Assembly: GCA_050633505.1 (NCBI GenBank)
Contig: JBOEGQ010000010.1
Span: 1-64,000, forward strand
Direction: 5' to 3'
Source of the DNA: UBA1672 sp050633505
GTDB taxonomy: Bacteria; Pseudomonadota; Alphaproteobacteria; Micavibrionales; Micavibrionaceae
DNA: 64,000 nt
The position numbers and the translations under genes were made by a program. The notes beneath the pieces are model-generated. The model made no database searches. It had not been told where the DNA came from and worked only from the letters and a program-made list of their open reading frames with translations. Each line of letters begins with the position of its first letter. The stretch's first letter is position 1. Of the stretch, positions 42,178-51,911 are shown one piece after another.

Positions 42178-42246
42178 CCTCGATGAAGCTATTAACCCCA
42201 TACTCCCTTAGCAGGGGAGCGCCTTCAGCCACTCGGCCACGTGTCC
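42154..42246 (-). tRNA. tRNA-Ser (GCU)
   Basis: A 93-base gene on the minus strand. Acceptor arms GGACACG and CGTGTCC, discriminator G, encoded CCA, long variable arm typical of serine tRNAs, T loop GGTTCGAATCC and anticodon GCU in CTGCTAA. The acceptor and T stems are perfect, so it should be functional after integration of the element into its 3' end. Confidence 0.95.
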
Positions 42247-42358
42247 TAGAACATAAAAGACAGATCAAAGTCACCCTGCCCTTTAAAATAGTAAAGGTGA
42301 ATATAATTATATATATCGCGCTGTAAAGCCCCAAAATGCTTGTAATTAAAAAAACTAT

Positions 42359-42607
42359 CTAAACGCAATCTTCTGCATCTGTTTCAATATCCAATATAGA
42401 GCTTTGCGCCTTTAATGCATATTGGTTGGCATAGTAATGCAAAGCCTCGCTTACAGCCTGAGGGGAAACATTCAAGTAATCAAGCTCTCGCATAACGGAG
42501 CTCAATTCTTTTTTAAGCCACTCCCGTTGCTGCACAGCGTCCGCAGGGGGCGCTGCTCTAATAACGGCCGTTTCATCAAGCCAATCCAGCAAGTCAATCT
42601 GTTCCAT
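42359..42607 (-). CDS. Small hypothetical protein (82 aa)
   Basis: An acidic helical protein starting MEQIDLLDWLDETAVIRAAP. I prefer the ATG at 42607, eight bases after AGGA; an upstream ATG at 42622 would add five residues. It lies between two tRNA genes on the chromosome side. No family recognised, no membrane segment. Confidence 0.6.
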   Translation of the reverse strand: MEQIDLLDWLDETAVIRAAPPADAVQQREWLKKELSSVMRELDYLNVSPQAVSEALHYYANQYALKAQSSILDIETDAEDCV

Positions 42608-42748
42608 TACAATATCCTGCATTATTAAGCATCGAATGCTCTGGCATACTACCAGTGTTATTGGTCAATAATATAACAATGATTGGGATAAGAATAAATC
42701 TATTGAGTAAATGATAGTTGGGAGATCTGTTGTAATCCTTGGATTTAG

Positions 42749-42825
42749 TGGTCGGAGCGAGAGGATTCGAACCTCCGACCCCCTGTTCCCAAAACAGGTG
42801 CGCTACCAGGCTGCGCTACGCTCCG
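42749..42825 (-). tRNA. tRNA-Pro (UGG)
   Basis: A 77-base gene on the minus strand. It starts CGGAGCG and ends CGCTCCG-A-CCA, with T loop GGTTCGAATCC and anticodon TGG in the loop TTTTGGGAA. All stems pair and the CCA is encoded. Confidence 0.95.
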
Positions 42826-42892
42826 ACACCAAAGATGAAGGGTTTTTACACGATGAAATTCAAAACAGCAAGAGAATATTTTAATAACTTGC

Positions 42893-43489
42893 CTACTTTT
42901 CAATAATTTTAGAAAAATATTCTTTATGAACAATACGATCACCAATATTGATGTTTAATTGCTCTGCCGCGCCACCTGCAATTTCCAATGCACCCATTAC
43001 GGCACCATCGGACGAAATACGCTCAAGACTCTTTGGCTCTGCCATATAGTGTATGTTATGGATAACGCCATCTTCGCGAACAAAAATAATATCAAGAGGA
43101 ACTAATGTATTTTTCATCCAGAAGCTTCTTTCTGCATTCTTTTCAAAAACAAACAACATTCCCGTGCCCTCTTCGACGTGATCACGAAACATCATACCTG
43201 TTGATTGCTGCCTTGGTGTTAGGGCAAGCTCTACCGTAAAGACATGCTCCTTACCGCCGGATGTGACGATTGTAATATCGCCTGTTTCAAGGTTCTGTGG
43301 TGCAGCGGTATACTGCCCGACAGGTACACCTTCCAAGGGAGGCGGTATAGAGACCCCACCAGTGACGCCTGAGGGCTTTTCAACATTCGCCTCTACCGGT
43401 TTATCTTCAGCAAAAGAAAGGGCTGGTAAAAAGGTTATCAGAAGAAAGAGCGCAAAAAAGCGGCAATTATGCTTTACACCTATATACAT
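42893..43489 (-). CDS. DUF192 family exported protein (198 aa)
   Basis: A signal peptide (FFALFLLITFLPALSFAE) and a Pro-rich linker precede a DUF192 domain of about 120 residues: LALTPRQQSTGMMFRDHVEE, MLFVFEKNAERSFWMKNT, LVPLDIIFVREDGVI and ALEIAGGAAEQLNINIGDRI. These are the family's landmarks (GLM-x-R, FWMKNT, PLDI). The protein is probably periplasmic; the family's function is not established. It is the last gene of the minus-strand operon msbA - hydrolase - CBS - DUF192, 20 bases after the CBS gene. Confidence 0.88.
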   Translation of the reverse strand: MYIGVKHNCRFFALFLLITFLPALSFAEDKPVEANVEKPSGVTGGVSIPPPLEGVPVGQYTAAPQNLETGDITIVTSGGKEHVFTVELALTPRQQSTGMMFRDHVEEGTGMLFVFEKNAERSFWMKNTLVPLDIIFVREDGVIHNIHYMAEPKSLERISSDGAVMGALEIAGGAAEQLNINIGDRIVHKEYFSKIIEK

Positions 43490-43509
43490 CTACGCTCCCT
43501 TTACATTGG

Positions 43510-43971
43510 TTAACTGTCTGTTGTTTGCATGTTTTCCAAATCTATCACCAGTGAATCATACGTAATGAAACCATGAAATTTAGAGGCCTCATCAACGACA
43601 CAAAGAGGTGTGCCATTCTTAATCAAAAACCCAACACCTTCCCATATAGCAGAATCAGGCGAAACTGTGCACGGTTTTCGTTCCATAACCTCCGCTACAT
43701 CCAATGGCATGACGTTATTCAGGCGTTTTGCAACACCAGGAGCAGCCTGCACAGTAACATCAATCTGCACCCCATCTGCCATAGCCACAGAGACAGGAAT
43801 AAGGTTACGTAACAGAATTTTCATAGAGAAAACACCAAGCAACACATTCTCGTCATCAACAACAGCAACGGCAGTTGCCTTTGCCTTACGCATAGCTTTT
43901 AATGTTTTTTCAACGCTATCATCAGGTTTGGCAGTTACACTTTTTTTTTCAATAGCAGAATGGCAAGGCAT
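43510..43971 (-). CDS. CBS-domain protein (153 aa)
   Basis: Two CBS motifs make up nearly the whole protein. The first covers residues 5-55 (AKPDDSVEKTLKAMRKAKAT, VVDDENVLLGVFSMKILLRN). The second covers about 95-145 (MERKPCTVSPDSAIWEGVGF, LCVVDEASKFHGFITYDSLV). Such a tandem pair binds adenosyl ligands and usually regulates a partner. No other domain is attached. The gene follows the hydrolase gene by 23 bases and precedes the DUF192 gene. Confidence 0.88.
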   Translation of the reverse strand: MPCHSAIEKKSVTAKPDDSVEKTLKAMRKAKATAVAVVDDENVLLGVFSMKILLRNLIPVSVAMADGVQIDVTVQAAPGVAKRLNNVMPLDVAEVMERKPCTVSPDSAIWEGVGFLIKNGTPLCVVDEASKFHGFITYDSLVIDLENMQTTDS

Positions 43972-43994
43972 AGTGATCGCTCCGGCAGGTTTTA

Positions 43995-44807
43995 TTAGTC
44001 CCTATTATCCGTATTCTGCGCAGTGTTTCCAGATAAAAAATCAAGTATGCGCTCTTTTGCGCCAAAATTGTACAGGTCATTATGCTTTCCCTGTGGAAAA
44101 TCTACAAATATTTTAGGTGTTTTTGCTGCATCGAACAAATTTTTAGCCAACGAAAAAGGAATCACCTCATCCTTATGACCATGCAAGATGAGTAACGGCA
44201 TGTTGATATGAGAGATTTTATCAATGTTCATATATCGGTCTTTTAACAGAAGCCGAACCGGAAGGAAAAAATATCTCTGAGACGCCATTGAAATCAAACT
44301 ATCAAAGGGTACCTCAAGGATTAGAGCCTTGGCTTCATATTCTGTTGCCATTTGTGTTGCAATGCCACTCCCCAAAGACTCACCATAGATAATAACATCC
44401 GATAATGCATATCCCTTGTCATGCTGGACAAAGTCAAGATACGCCCGTCCGTCCATATATAACCCTGCTTCATCAGGCTGCCCGGGATTACCGCCATAGC
44501 CCCTATATTCCACAAGCAGAACAGAGTAACCTTCCCTCGTAAACTCACGTGCTTTAAAAAGGCGATCTTCTAAGTTTCCGGCATTACCATGATACAAAAC
44601 AATAACTGCACGTACCTCAGAATGCGCAGAGAGATACCACCCGTATAAATTCAAGCCATCCCTGGTCTTCACCATGATTTTCTCTGCATCATCCGGCAGA
44701 GAGGGAGTGACAACATCAGGAAAATAGATAAAATCACGCTGCATACTGTAGATATAGGCAGTGATAAACAAATAAACGCCAACAATAATGAGAACGTTAT
44801 TGATCAA
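43995..44807 (-). CDS. Alpha/beta hydrolase, membrane-anchored (270 aa)
   Basis: An N-terminal hydrophobic helix (NNVLIIVGVYLFITAYIYSM) anchors a serine hydrolase. The catalytic elements are the nucleophile elbow GESLGSG, Asp in HGHKDEVIP and His in GKHNDLYN; the oxyanion motif is YHGNAGN. This fits the BEM46/YhfR-like hydrolase group. The substrate is unknown; the membrane location and the neighbouring msbA suggest lipid or envelope material. The start is two bases from the msbA stop, so the genes are coupled. Confidence 0.9.
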   Translation of the reverse strand: MINNVLIIVGVYLFITAYIYSMQRDFIYFPDVVTPSLPDDAEKIMVKTRDGLNLYGWYLSAHSEVRAVIVLYHGNAGNLEDRLFKAREFTREGYSVLLVEYRGYGGNPGQPDEAGLYMDGRAYLDFVQHDKGYALSDVIIYGESLGSGIATQMATEYEAKALILEVPFDSLISMASQRYFFLPVRLLLKDRYMNIDKISHINMPLLILHGHKDEVIPFSLAKNLFDAAKTPKIFVDFPQGKHNDLYNFGAKERILDFLSGNTAQNTDNRD

Positions 44808-44809
44808 GG

Positions 44810-46639
44810 TTATCCCCTCTCTCCGCTACGATGCATAGAACGGTAAAGCCCATTTTCCATTGCCAATAACTCTCCATGTGTTCCTCTTTCCTCAATCACA
44901 CCATTATTGAGGACAAGGATCTGGTCTGCATCTTGAACTGTGCTTAAACGATGCGCAATGACAAGTGTTGTCCGCCCTTTCTCAAGTTTCTTCAGCGCCC
45001 CCTGCACAAGCTTCTCCGACTCATTGTCTAAGGCAGAAGTCGCCTCATCCAGCAACAGAATTGGTGCATCACGCAACATCGCACGCGCAATCGATAATCT
45101 CTGACGCTGACCGCCTGATAGCTTCACCCCATCTTCACCGACAACAGTGTGGTACCCCTCTTCAAATTCTAAAATAAAGTCATGCGCCGCAGCCTGCTTC
45201 GCCGCCGCAAGAACTTCATCATCTGTCGCATCAGGAGATCCATAACGGATATTTTCTAAAACAGTGTCATTAAAAATCGTAATATCTTGAGAAACAAGGG
45301 CAATATGCGCACGAAGGGACTCTTGCGTCACATCGTTAATATCCGTACCCCCAATTTCGATCGCACCACTATCCACATCGTAAAAGCGTGGAATAAGGTT
45401 CATAATCGTACTCTTCCCACCACCAGATGGCCCGACAAGCGCCGTAACCCCACCGGCAGGCGCGTTAAACTCTATCCCCTTAAGGGCTTTTAATTCTTCT
45501 GTATCATAAGAAAAATCAACAGATTTAAATGTAATATCCGCCGCCTTTGAAGAAAAAGCTGTCGCGCCATCCTTATCACCAACGACAGGTTTACGATCCA
45601 GCATGTTGAAAATCCGCTCTGCGGCACCTAACCCCATTTGAAGACTATTATTCAACCGTGCGAGTTTTTTCATCGGCTCATACGCCAAAATAAACGCGGA
45701 AATAAACGACGCAAGATTACCCGGGGTCGTTTGCCCCGATAAGGCAGCATACCCTCCATAGATAATGATAGAAGAAACAATCATTCCCACCATAACATCG
45801 TTAACCGGTGTAGATAGATTACCAAGCTGTACAGATTTAATATTTAAATCCCGAACCTTTTTGATTCTACGGCTAACCTTTTCAACCTCATGCTCTTCCA
45901 TGCCATAGGCCTTAACAATACGGATACCTTGGAAAGCTTGGGATAAAAGATCAGATAAACTACCAAGTTCATTTTGGATGTTTTTTGAAACCTTGCGCAA
46001 TCGGTGGCCAATATAAATCACAAATGCAGAGAGCAATGGAAACACAATAAAGGCCGCCAACGTCAACTGCCAGTCACGATAAAACATCACCCCAATAAGA
46101 AAGATAAGGGTTAAAGAGCTCTTCCCTAGCCCGGTCAATGTGCCGGTTACAGACCCACGCACAACCGTCACATCATTCACGACCCGTGAAATCAGTTGTC
46201 CACTGGGGTTGGCATGAAAAAATGCCATTTCCATACGCATAAAGTGCGAAAATAAATGCGTTTGAATATCCGCAACAATTGACTGCCCGACCTTATTCAT
46301 CAAAATCGTATGGAAATACGTTGTAATCCCGCGTACAGCAAATACAAGAGATAGCGTAACTGCGACAGGCACAATCATGCTCTCATTCCCACCATAGAGC
46401 ACATCATCCAACACAGGTTGCATCAACGCGGCAATCGCCGCAGTCATCGCAGATGCAATCGCCATAAAGAAAATAGCCAGAAACATCGTGCCCATATATG
46501 GATGCACATAAGAGGCCAATAAACGCTTAACAAGAGCGAAGGTTTTCCCCCGTGAGCTCTTCTTTATATCAATCTGATTTTGCTCTATTTTCTCTGTATT
46601 GTTCTTTGGCGGTGCAGCAGGCATAATTGTATCTATCAC
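44810..46639 (-). CDS. msbA: Lipid A export ABC transporter MsbA-like
   Basis: A fused ABC half-transporter of 609 aa that would flip lipid A-core across the inner membrane. Six transmembrane helices lie in residues about 40-350. The ATPase has Walker A VGPSGGGKST, signature LSGGQRQRLS, Walker B ILLLDEATSALD and the switch His in VIAHRLSTV. GTG 46639 opens the frame; ATG 46624 (five codons in) is an alternative start. It heads an operon with the hydrolase, CBS and DUF192 genes and is divergent from the patatin gene. A different lipid substrate cannot be excluded from sequence alone. Confidence 0.85.
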   Translation of the reverse strand: MIDTIMPAAPPKNNTEKIEQNQIDIKKSSRGKTFALVKRLLASYVHPYMGTMFLAIFFMAIASAMTAAIAALMQPVLDDVLYGGNESMIVPVAVTLSLVFAVRGITTYFHTILMNKVGQSIVADIQTHLFSHFMRMEMAFFHANPSGQLISRVVNDVTVVRGSVTGTLTGLGKSSLTLIFLIGVMFYRDWQLTLAAFIVFPLLSAFVIYIGHRLRKVSKNIQNELGSLSDLLSQAFQGIRIVKAYGMEEHEVEKVSRRIKKVRDLNIKSVQLGNLSTPVNDVMVGMIVSSIIIYGGYAALSGQTTPGNLASFISAFILAYEPMKKLARLNNSLQMGLGAAERIFNMLDRKPVVGDKDGATAFSSKAADITFKSVDFSYDTEELKALKGIEFNAPAGGVTALVGPSGGGKSTIMNLIPRFYDVDSGAIEIGGTDINDVTQESLRAHIALVSQDITIFNDTVLENIRYGSPDATDDEVLAAAKQAAAHDFILEFEEGYHTVVGEDGVKLSGGQRQRLSIARAMLRDAPILLLDEATSALDNESEKLVQGALKKLEKGRTTLVIAHRLSTVQDADQILVLNNGVIEERGTHGELLAMENGLYRSMHRSGERG

Positions 46640-46705
46640 TCTGTTTTATGTGTTATAATCGAAATAGAATAAACTTTAAAGGTCAAACTCATAACAGGAG
46701 GATAA

Positions 46706-47701
46706 GTGCCCTTTCATCAACAGAACGGACAAGACGGTTTAGCTTTGGCTTTAGGTGGAGGAATGGCACGTGGTTTTGCCCATATAGGCGTCCTCAAATC
46801 ATTAAACAGACATAACATATTTCCAAGCCTTATTGCAGGCACATCTATCGGCGCAGTCGTTGGTGGATGCTATCTATCAGGAAAGCTGGATGAGCTAGAG
46901 AGATGGGCTTTATCACTCAACCGCCTTAAGATTTTTTCGTATCTGGATATACGTGTACGCAGCGCCGGATTAATTGGCGGAAAAAGATTAAAGAACACTT
47001 TGGAACATTACTTCTCCGGTGAACAAATTCAAGATTTACCTCACCCCCTTATCTGTATTGCAACAGATCTTGCAACAGGGCATGAGGTTTGGCTACGCCG
47101 TGGAGATATTATCGAAGCGATGACTGCCTCATTTGCCCTTCCCGGTGTCTTTCCGCCAGTATATTATGACGAACGACATTTGGTTGATGGTGCATTGGTT
47201 AACCCCTGCCCTGTCTCCCCCTGTCAGGCGATGGGCGCACGTATGACAATCGCCGTTGACCTCAATACTGATCTAATTGGTAAAGCGGCAAAACCCGGAA
47301 CAACATATCAAACCGTTGCCGGATTTGATGTTTTCAATAATGATGACGTCCCCCCCGAAGAACAGGAAAAATTCAAATCATCCTCCATTACACGCAGGCT
47401 CTTTCGCCGTGAGGAAAACAACCCGAGCTTATTCGGTGTCATGGTGTCGGGTTTAAGTATTTTACAGGATCGTGTAACACGCTCTCGCCTTGCTGGTGAA
47501 CCACCCGATATTCACATCAAACCCCCAATCGGGCATATTGGCCTGCTTGAATTTGAAAAGGCCAAGGAACTTATCGATTTGGGCGAAGAAGCGACAGAAA
47601 AGATGATTCCTGAAATCAAAGCAGCAATGCAAGTCCTTCTGAAATCAAATGTCAGTGAAGCATTCCTTCAAATGGATGTACCAGAGATAGAAGACCGATA
47701 G
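46706..47701 (+). CDS. Patatin-like phospholipase (RssA/NTE family)
   Basis: A 331-aa patatin-type lipid hydrolase with a Ser-Asp dyad: oxyanion loop GGGMARGFAHIGVLK, nucleophile elbow GTSIGAVVGG and the catalytic Asp in HLVDGALVNPCPV. The C-terminal third is predicted helical. It would act on membrane phospholipids at the cytoplasmic side. GTG 46706 start, with AGGAGG four bases upstream (rather short spacing). Divergent from msbA with a 66-base shared promoter region. Confidence 0.9.
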   Translation: MPFHQQNGQDGLALALGGGMARGFAHIGVLKSLNRHNIFPSLIAGTSIGAVVGGCYLSGKLDELERWALSLNRLKIFSYLDIRVRSAGLIGGKRLKNTLEHYFSGEQIQDLPHPLICIATDLATGHEVWLRRGDIIEAMTASFALPGVFPPVYYDERHLVDGALVNPCPVSPCQAMGARMTIAVDLNTDLIGKAAKPGTTYQTVAGFDVFNNDDVPPEEQEKFKSSSITRRLFRREENNPSLFGVMVSGLSILQDRVTRSRLAGEPPDIHIKPPIGHIGLLEFEKAKELIDLGEEATEKMIPEIKAAMQVLLKSNVSEAFLQMDVPEIEDR

Positions 47702-47725
47702 GAAAAGAATAACGACGCAAAACAA

Positions 47726-48682
47726 TTACGCCTTTAGTGCACGTTTTTTATGCTTTCTGTCAGGCAAAGCCTTACCCCATATCAACCGATCCACCAAATA
47801 TTTAGGACGAACGTTATTATACTGGCGCGCTAAGATATTAAGAGCCTTATCAACATCTGACGGATTTTCGCATCCTTTAAAGACAGAGCTGTGCAAACCA
47901 CTCTTAACCAAGCATGTATCAATATTGACCAGTGCACCACCCAAAATATCATGCGCCATCGTGTCACCAATCATGACCGTTTGCCCCGGATATATTTCAT
48001 GCTCTTGCAATAAACGGATACAATGCTGAAAAATCGGTTGATGAGGTTTACCAATATACTCAACAATTCCCCCGAAATCCTTATACCGAGCAGCAAGAGT
48101 TCCGGGCCCCATGATATTCTGCCCACCCATAAGCCCCAAACTATCTGGGTTTGCACAAATTGCCTTTAGCTTATAACGCGCAGACTCCTTTAACAGTTGC
48201 TCATAATCTTCTAACGTTTTTTCAGGCGCATCAGATCCACTAATGACCAAGAAATCTGCATCTTTCGGGTTTTCAACAACTTCCACATCAAGGCCACTAA
48301 CGATAGAACGATCATCATCGCGGCTAATTAGAACACATTTCTTTCCAATATTTCTAAAATACCCGTCTGTTTGATGACTAAGCCCCTGCCATGTCATTTC
48401 ACCGGATGTCATTAAAACATTGTATAAATCAGGCGTAATTCCAAGGTCGGACAAACGCTGCGCATTTTCATCTGCGCGCTTACCGGAATTAGACAGGATG
48501 ATGACCTGCTTTTTACGATCTTGTAATTCCCGAAGACATTCTGCAACGCCATCATAAACCTTTACACCATCGTGCAACACACCCCATTGATCTATGATAA
48601 AGCCTGCATAACTATCTGATATATCAGATATTCCTTCACAAAACTTTGTTTTTACGATGTTATTGGTACCTTGCACAGACAC
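47726..48682 (-). CDS. HAD-superfamily subfamily IIA hydrolase (318 aa)
   Basis: Motif I is the degenerate FIIDQWGVLHDG of subfamily IIA (DxWGVL), motif II LSNSGKR and motif III/IV MIGDTMAHDILGG. The cap belongs to the NagD type. The length and start match the alphaproteobacterial IIA group often called TIGR01459, probably a phosphatase of sugar phosphates or nucleotides. GTG start at 48682, another GTG two codons later. Convergent with the patatin gene (25 bases apart). Confidence 0.87.
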   Translation of the reverse strand: MSVQGTNNIVKTKFCEGISDISDSYAGFIIDQWGVLHDGVKVYDGVAECLRELQDRKKQVIILSNSGKRADENAQRLSDLGITPDLYNVLMTSGEMTWQGLSHQTDGYFRNIGKKCVLISRDDDRSIVSGLDVEVVENPKDADFLVISGSDAPEKTLEDYEQLLKESARYKLKAICANPDSLGLMGGQNIMGPGTLAARYKDFGGIVEYIGKPHQPIFQHCIRLLQEHEIYPGQTVMIGDTMAHDILGGALVNIDTCLVKSGLHSSVFKGCENPSDVDKALNILARQYNNVRPKYLVDRLIWGKALPDRKHKKRALKA

Positions 48683-48778
48683 CCCCCTTTATTGACTGTC
48701 ATCATTGCGCCGAAAAAGCACAGACACATTATGGTCGTAAGATGCAGTCTAATCAATAGAGATTTATAAATGGTAAAC

Positions 48779-50230
48779 CTAAGGGCTCGATTTTTTTAAC
48801 TTTGCAATATATTCGTTTACATCCCGCTTAATTTCCGGTGCAAATAAATATAGCCCTATAATATTTGGAAATGCCAACGCCAACATTGCCGCATCGGCGA
48901 AATTCAAAAGATTACCTAACTGAGCCGACGCACCCACGACAACACAGGCGCAATAAAATATTTTGAATATTGTTTCGACCTTGTCATTTTCTCCAAACAA
49001 GTATCGGAAACAAACCGCGCCGCAATAATACCAACTAATCATTGTGGAATAAGCAAACAGAATAACAGCAACCGTCAATGCATATCTAAACCCAGGCAGT
49101 CCGGTTTCAAAAGCCATGGATGTCATCTCAACACCGGCAACCCCATCAGGCACATTCATATAAACGCCCGTAACAACAATAAGCAAAGCCGTAATATTAC
49201 AAATTAATATCGTATCGATAAATGGCCCCAGCATCGCAACCATTCCCGTACCAACCGGGCCATCTGTATTTGTTGTAGATTGCACAATAGAAGCCGAGCC
49301 TAACCCCGCCTCATTAGAAAATGCCGCGCGTTGCACCCCGATCAATAAACCACCAAGAAGCGCCCCGAACCCAGCCTCCATAGAAATTGCGTCATTCAAT
49401 ATAGAAACAAAAGCAGACGGCACATTCTCAATATGAAGTGCAATAACAATAAGAGCGCAAGTCATATATATGATCGCCATCGACGGGACAAGCTTCGCGG
49501 CCATATATGCAATCGATTTAAGACCACCGATAATCACCAAAGCCACAGCTACAGCCATCACAAGACCAACAGCCCAACCATATCCCGCGAGTGCACTTTC
49601 CTGCGCGCCACCTGTGGCCTCAAGAACCTGACTAAACATCTGATTTGCCTGATACATATTACCACCGCCAATTGCGGCAATAACACATAGAACGGCAAAC
49701 ATAGCAGCAATAAACGCACCAACCGAAGATAAGCCAATACGAGAAAACCCTTCTTTCAAATAATACATCGGGCCACCAGACGTCCTATTCGGATTATCTT
49801 CATCCGGATGCACCCGATACTTCACACCAAGCATGACTTCTGCAAATTTAGATGACATCCCCAATACCCCCATAAGGGTCATCCAAAATGCCGCGCCGGG
49901 GCCACCAACAGATATTGCAACAGCAACACCACCAATATTCCCCAAGCCAACTGTACCGGATAAGGATGCCATTAAGGCTTGAAATTGACTAATTTCACCA
50001 TCATCGGACTTCTTCATCCCCTTCCCGAACAGCAATTTCAAGGCATGAACGAAAAAACGAATATTGATAAAGCCCAGATAAACTGTAAAGAAAACCGCCG
50101 CAACGGCCAGCCATACCAATATCAGACGAACCTCTACAATCCCCATGACATCCACGGCATAGAGAACAACATCACCTGCCGTTTTTGAAATTGGTTTAAA
50201 CGCTTCATCAATGACAGTATCGAGACTCAT
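48779..50230 (-). CDS. Sodium/alanine symporter (AGCS family)
   Basis: A 483-aa membrane protein with about 11 hydrophobic helices. The family signature region is present (FQALMASLSGTVGLGNIGGV), as are GGPGAAFWM and GGPMYYL. Later blocks SNEAGLGSA and TNTDGPVGTGMVAM are also typical of AgcS. It would import small amino acids (alanine, glycine) with sodium. Stands alone on the minus strand. Confidence 0.92.
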   Translation of the reverse strand: MSLDTVIDEAFKPISKTAGDVVLYAVDVMGIVEVRLILVWLAVAAVFFTVYLGFINIRFFVHALKLLFGKGMKKSDDGEISQFQALMASLSGTVGLGNIGGVAVAISVGGPGAAFWMTLMGVLGMSSKFAEVMLGVKYRVHPDEDNPNRTSGGPMYYLKEGFSRIGLSSVGAFIAAMFAVLCVIAAIGGGNMYQANQMFSQVLEATGGAQESALAGYGWAVGLVMAVAVALVIIGGLKSIAYMAAKLVPSMAIIYMTCALIVIALHIENVPSAFVSILNDAISMEAGFGALLGGLLIGVQRAAFSNEAGLGSASIVQSTTNTDGPVGTGMVAMLGPFIDTILICNITALLIVVTGVYMNVPDGVAGVEMTSMAFETGLPGFRYALTVAVILFAYSTMISWYYCGAVCFRYLFGENDKVETIFKIFYCACVVVGASAQLGNLLNFADAAMLALAFPNIIGLYLFAPEIKRDVNEYIAKLKKSSP

Positions 50231-50345
50231 GGGGCACCTATTCCTATATTCAATAGGAAAACTCTAAAGCCACAGCCCTATATTGTGAAGGTTTATTATA
50301 TAAAAACAATAACTTATCCCAAGGCGAGGCCTTAATCTCTAAGTA

Positions 50346-50849
50346 TTACCCCTCACAGAGAGGTTGCGACACGGGATGTCCGGGAAACGGCGTTGCCGCC
50401 CATTTCCGCAAAGATTCACGGTTCATCTTACTTGCTTGCTCAATTCGAGAAGAGTACGTACGACAGAAAATATCAGGACGCATTTGCGCAGCGTCATTTG
50501 AGATTTTATTTGCAAATTTTGTCCGTAAGGAATGAAGAGATCGTTCAGGACTGCCATCACCGTTACGACGCATATAGTCAATCAAAATATCTTCGTATTT
50601 GACAAAGAGATCCTCGTGCTTTTCTGTAAATTTCTTATGTTCCAAGTAAAGATTATTTCCGTTTACATCTGCCATATGCGCACAATTCAAACCAATCACC
50701 ATCAGCTCACTATGTATGCGCACACCTTGTTCTGCCTCGGCCTCACGCTTACCATAACAGGCTTCCCCTGCAAGGGCGGAATGAGAAAACCCAAAAAAAC
50801 TCAAAGCAATTAAAATAAAAAATTTCATTACAAGCGCACTATTCTTCAT
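50346..50849 (-). CDS. Exported hypothetical protein (167 aa)
   Basis: A signal peptide (FFILIALSFFGFSHSALAG) is followed by a mostly helical protein with four cysteines that could form two disulphides (EACYG, GLNCAHM, IFCRTYS, QPLCEG). Several similar small exported proteins with these Cys spacings occur in Alphaproteobacteria as I remember, but I cannot name a family. ATG 50849 or 50828 could be the start. Monocistronic by position. Confidence 0.7.
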   Translation of the reverse strand: MKNSALVMKFFILIALSFFGFSHSALAGEACYGKREAEAEQGVRIHSELMVIGLNCAHMADVNGNNLYLEHKKFTEKHEDLFVKYEDILIDYMRRNGDGSPERSLHSLRTKFANKISNDAAQMRPDIFCRTYSSRIEQASKMNRESLRKWAATPFPGHPVSQPLCEG

Positions 50850-50888
50850 TAATTTTTGTTTTATTTAACTGTTACCTGCGTCGTTACA

Positions 50889-51827
50889 TCATTCAACAGG
50901 CGTTACAAGAGGAAGTCCACTAAAATGAGACTCCAGATTCGAAATTACAAGATGCCCCATTTTTGATCTCGTTTCAATAGTTGCAGATCCGACATGAGGA
51001 GATAATACAACATTATCCATCTTTATCATTTCCTCAGGTACATATGGCTCTCGCGCAAAAACATCAAGTCCCGCCCCCGCAATCGCTTTATTCCGAAGGG
51101 CAATCAATAAATCCTCTTCATTCACAACACTGCCGCGGGCAATATTGACAAGATATCCCCTGCCGCCTAATGCCTGCAACACAGAATAATCGACTAAATG
51201 CTTAGTTTCTTCCCCACCTGCACATGCCAAGACCAGAAAATCTGACGCGCGCGCAAGATCATGGATCGTTTCATAACGCCTATAGGATACGTCCTTTTTG
51301 CTACGGCTATAATACGCAATAGTCGTGTTAAATGCCTGCGCACGTTTGGCAATGGCCATCCCAATATTGCCAAGCCCAACAATACCAACCGTTTTCCCTG
51401 ATACGGATGTAGAGAGCGGCATCGCACCGGATTGCCACCGTCCAACACGTACGAACATATCCGCCTCGACCGCGCGACGAGCAAGGTTTAACATCAAGAA
51501 CAACGCAACATCTGCGGTGTCATCTGTCAGAACATCCGGTGTATTTGTAACAAAAACGCCTCTACGGCTTGCGGCATCAACATCAATATTGTCGTAACCC
51601 ACCCCAAATTGAGCAATAATTTCGAGGTTCGGCAATGCCTCAATCAAGCGCGCACTTACACCACCGCTATTATATGTCGACACAATTCCCGTAATATCAT
51701 GCGCATAATCAATAATCGCCTGATCAGGGGCTGTGCTCTCCCAAAGGCGAACAACCTGAAACTTATCCTCTAATTCCGCCATTTCATTTGGCAAAAGAGG
51801 TTGTAATGCAAGAATTGTGTGCTTCAT
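50889..51827 (-). CDS. D-isomer 2-hydroxyacid dehydrogenase
   Basis: A 312-aa NAD(P)-dependent enzyme reducing glyoxylate, hydroxypyruvate or a related 2-oxoacid. The nucleotide-binding motif is GIVGLGNIGMAIAKRA. Catalytic residues: Arg in VNIARGSVV, Glu in GLDVFAREP, His in LSPHVGSAT. The sequence resembles the GhrB/glyoxylate reductase group. It is divergent from miaB, with 84 bases between. Confidence 0.9.
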   Translation of the reverse strand: MKHTILALQPLLPNEMAELEDKFQVVRLWESTAPDQAIIDYAHDITGIVSTYNSGGVSARLIEALPNLEIIAQFGVGYDNIDVDAASRRGVFVTNTPDVLTDDTADVALFLMLNLARRAVEADMFVRVGRWQSGAMPLSTSVSGKTVGIVGLGNIGMAIAKRAQAFNTTIAYYSRSKKDVSYRRYETIHDLARASDFLVLACAGGEETKHLVDYSVLQALGGRGYLVNIARGSVVNEEDLLIALRNKAIAGAGLDVFAREPYVPEEMIKMDNVVLSPHVGSATIETRSKMGHLVISNLESHFSGLPLVTPVE

Positions 51828-51911
51828 CCGTAAAATACTTGATTTTTAGCCTTTAACTATGGTTTATGACACACTTGATACAGGTGTGAACATCGAAAAG
51901 ACTAATTTACC

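Noticed and set aside
42155..42246. Frame 42101-42334 across the tRNA-Ser gene
   Set aside because: It is read through the tRNA gene and carries no protein-like features.
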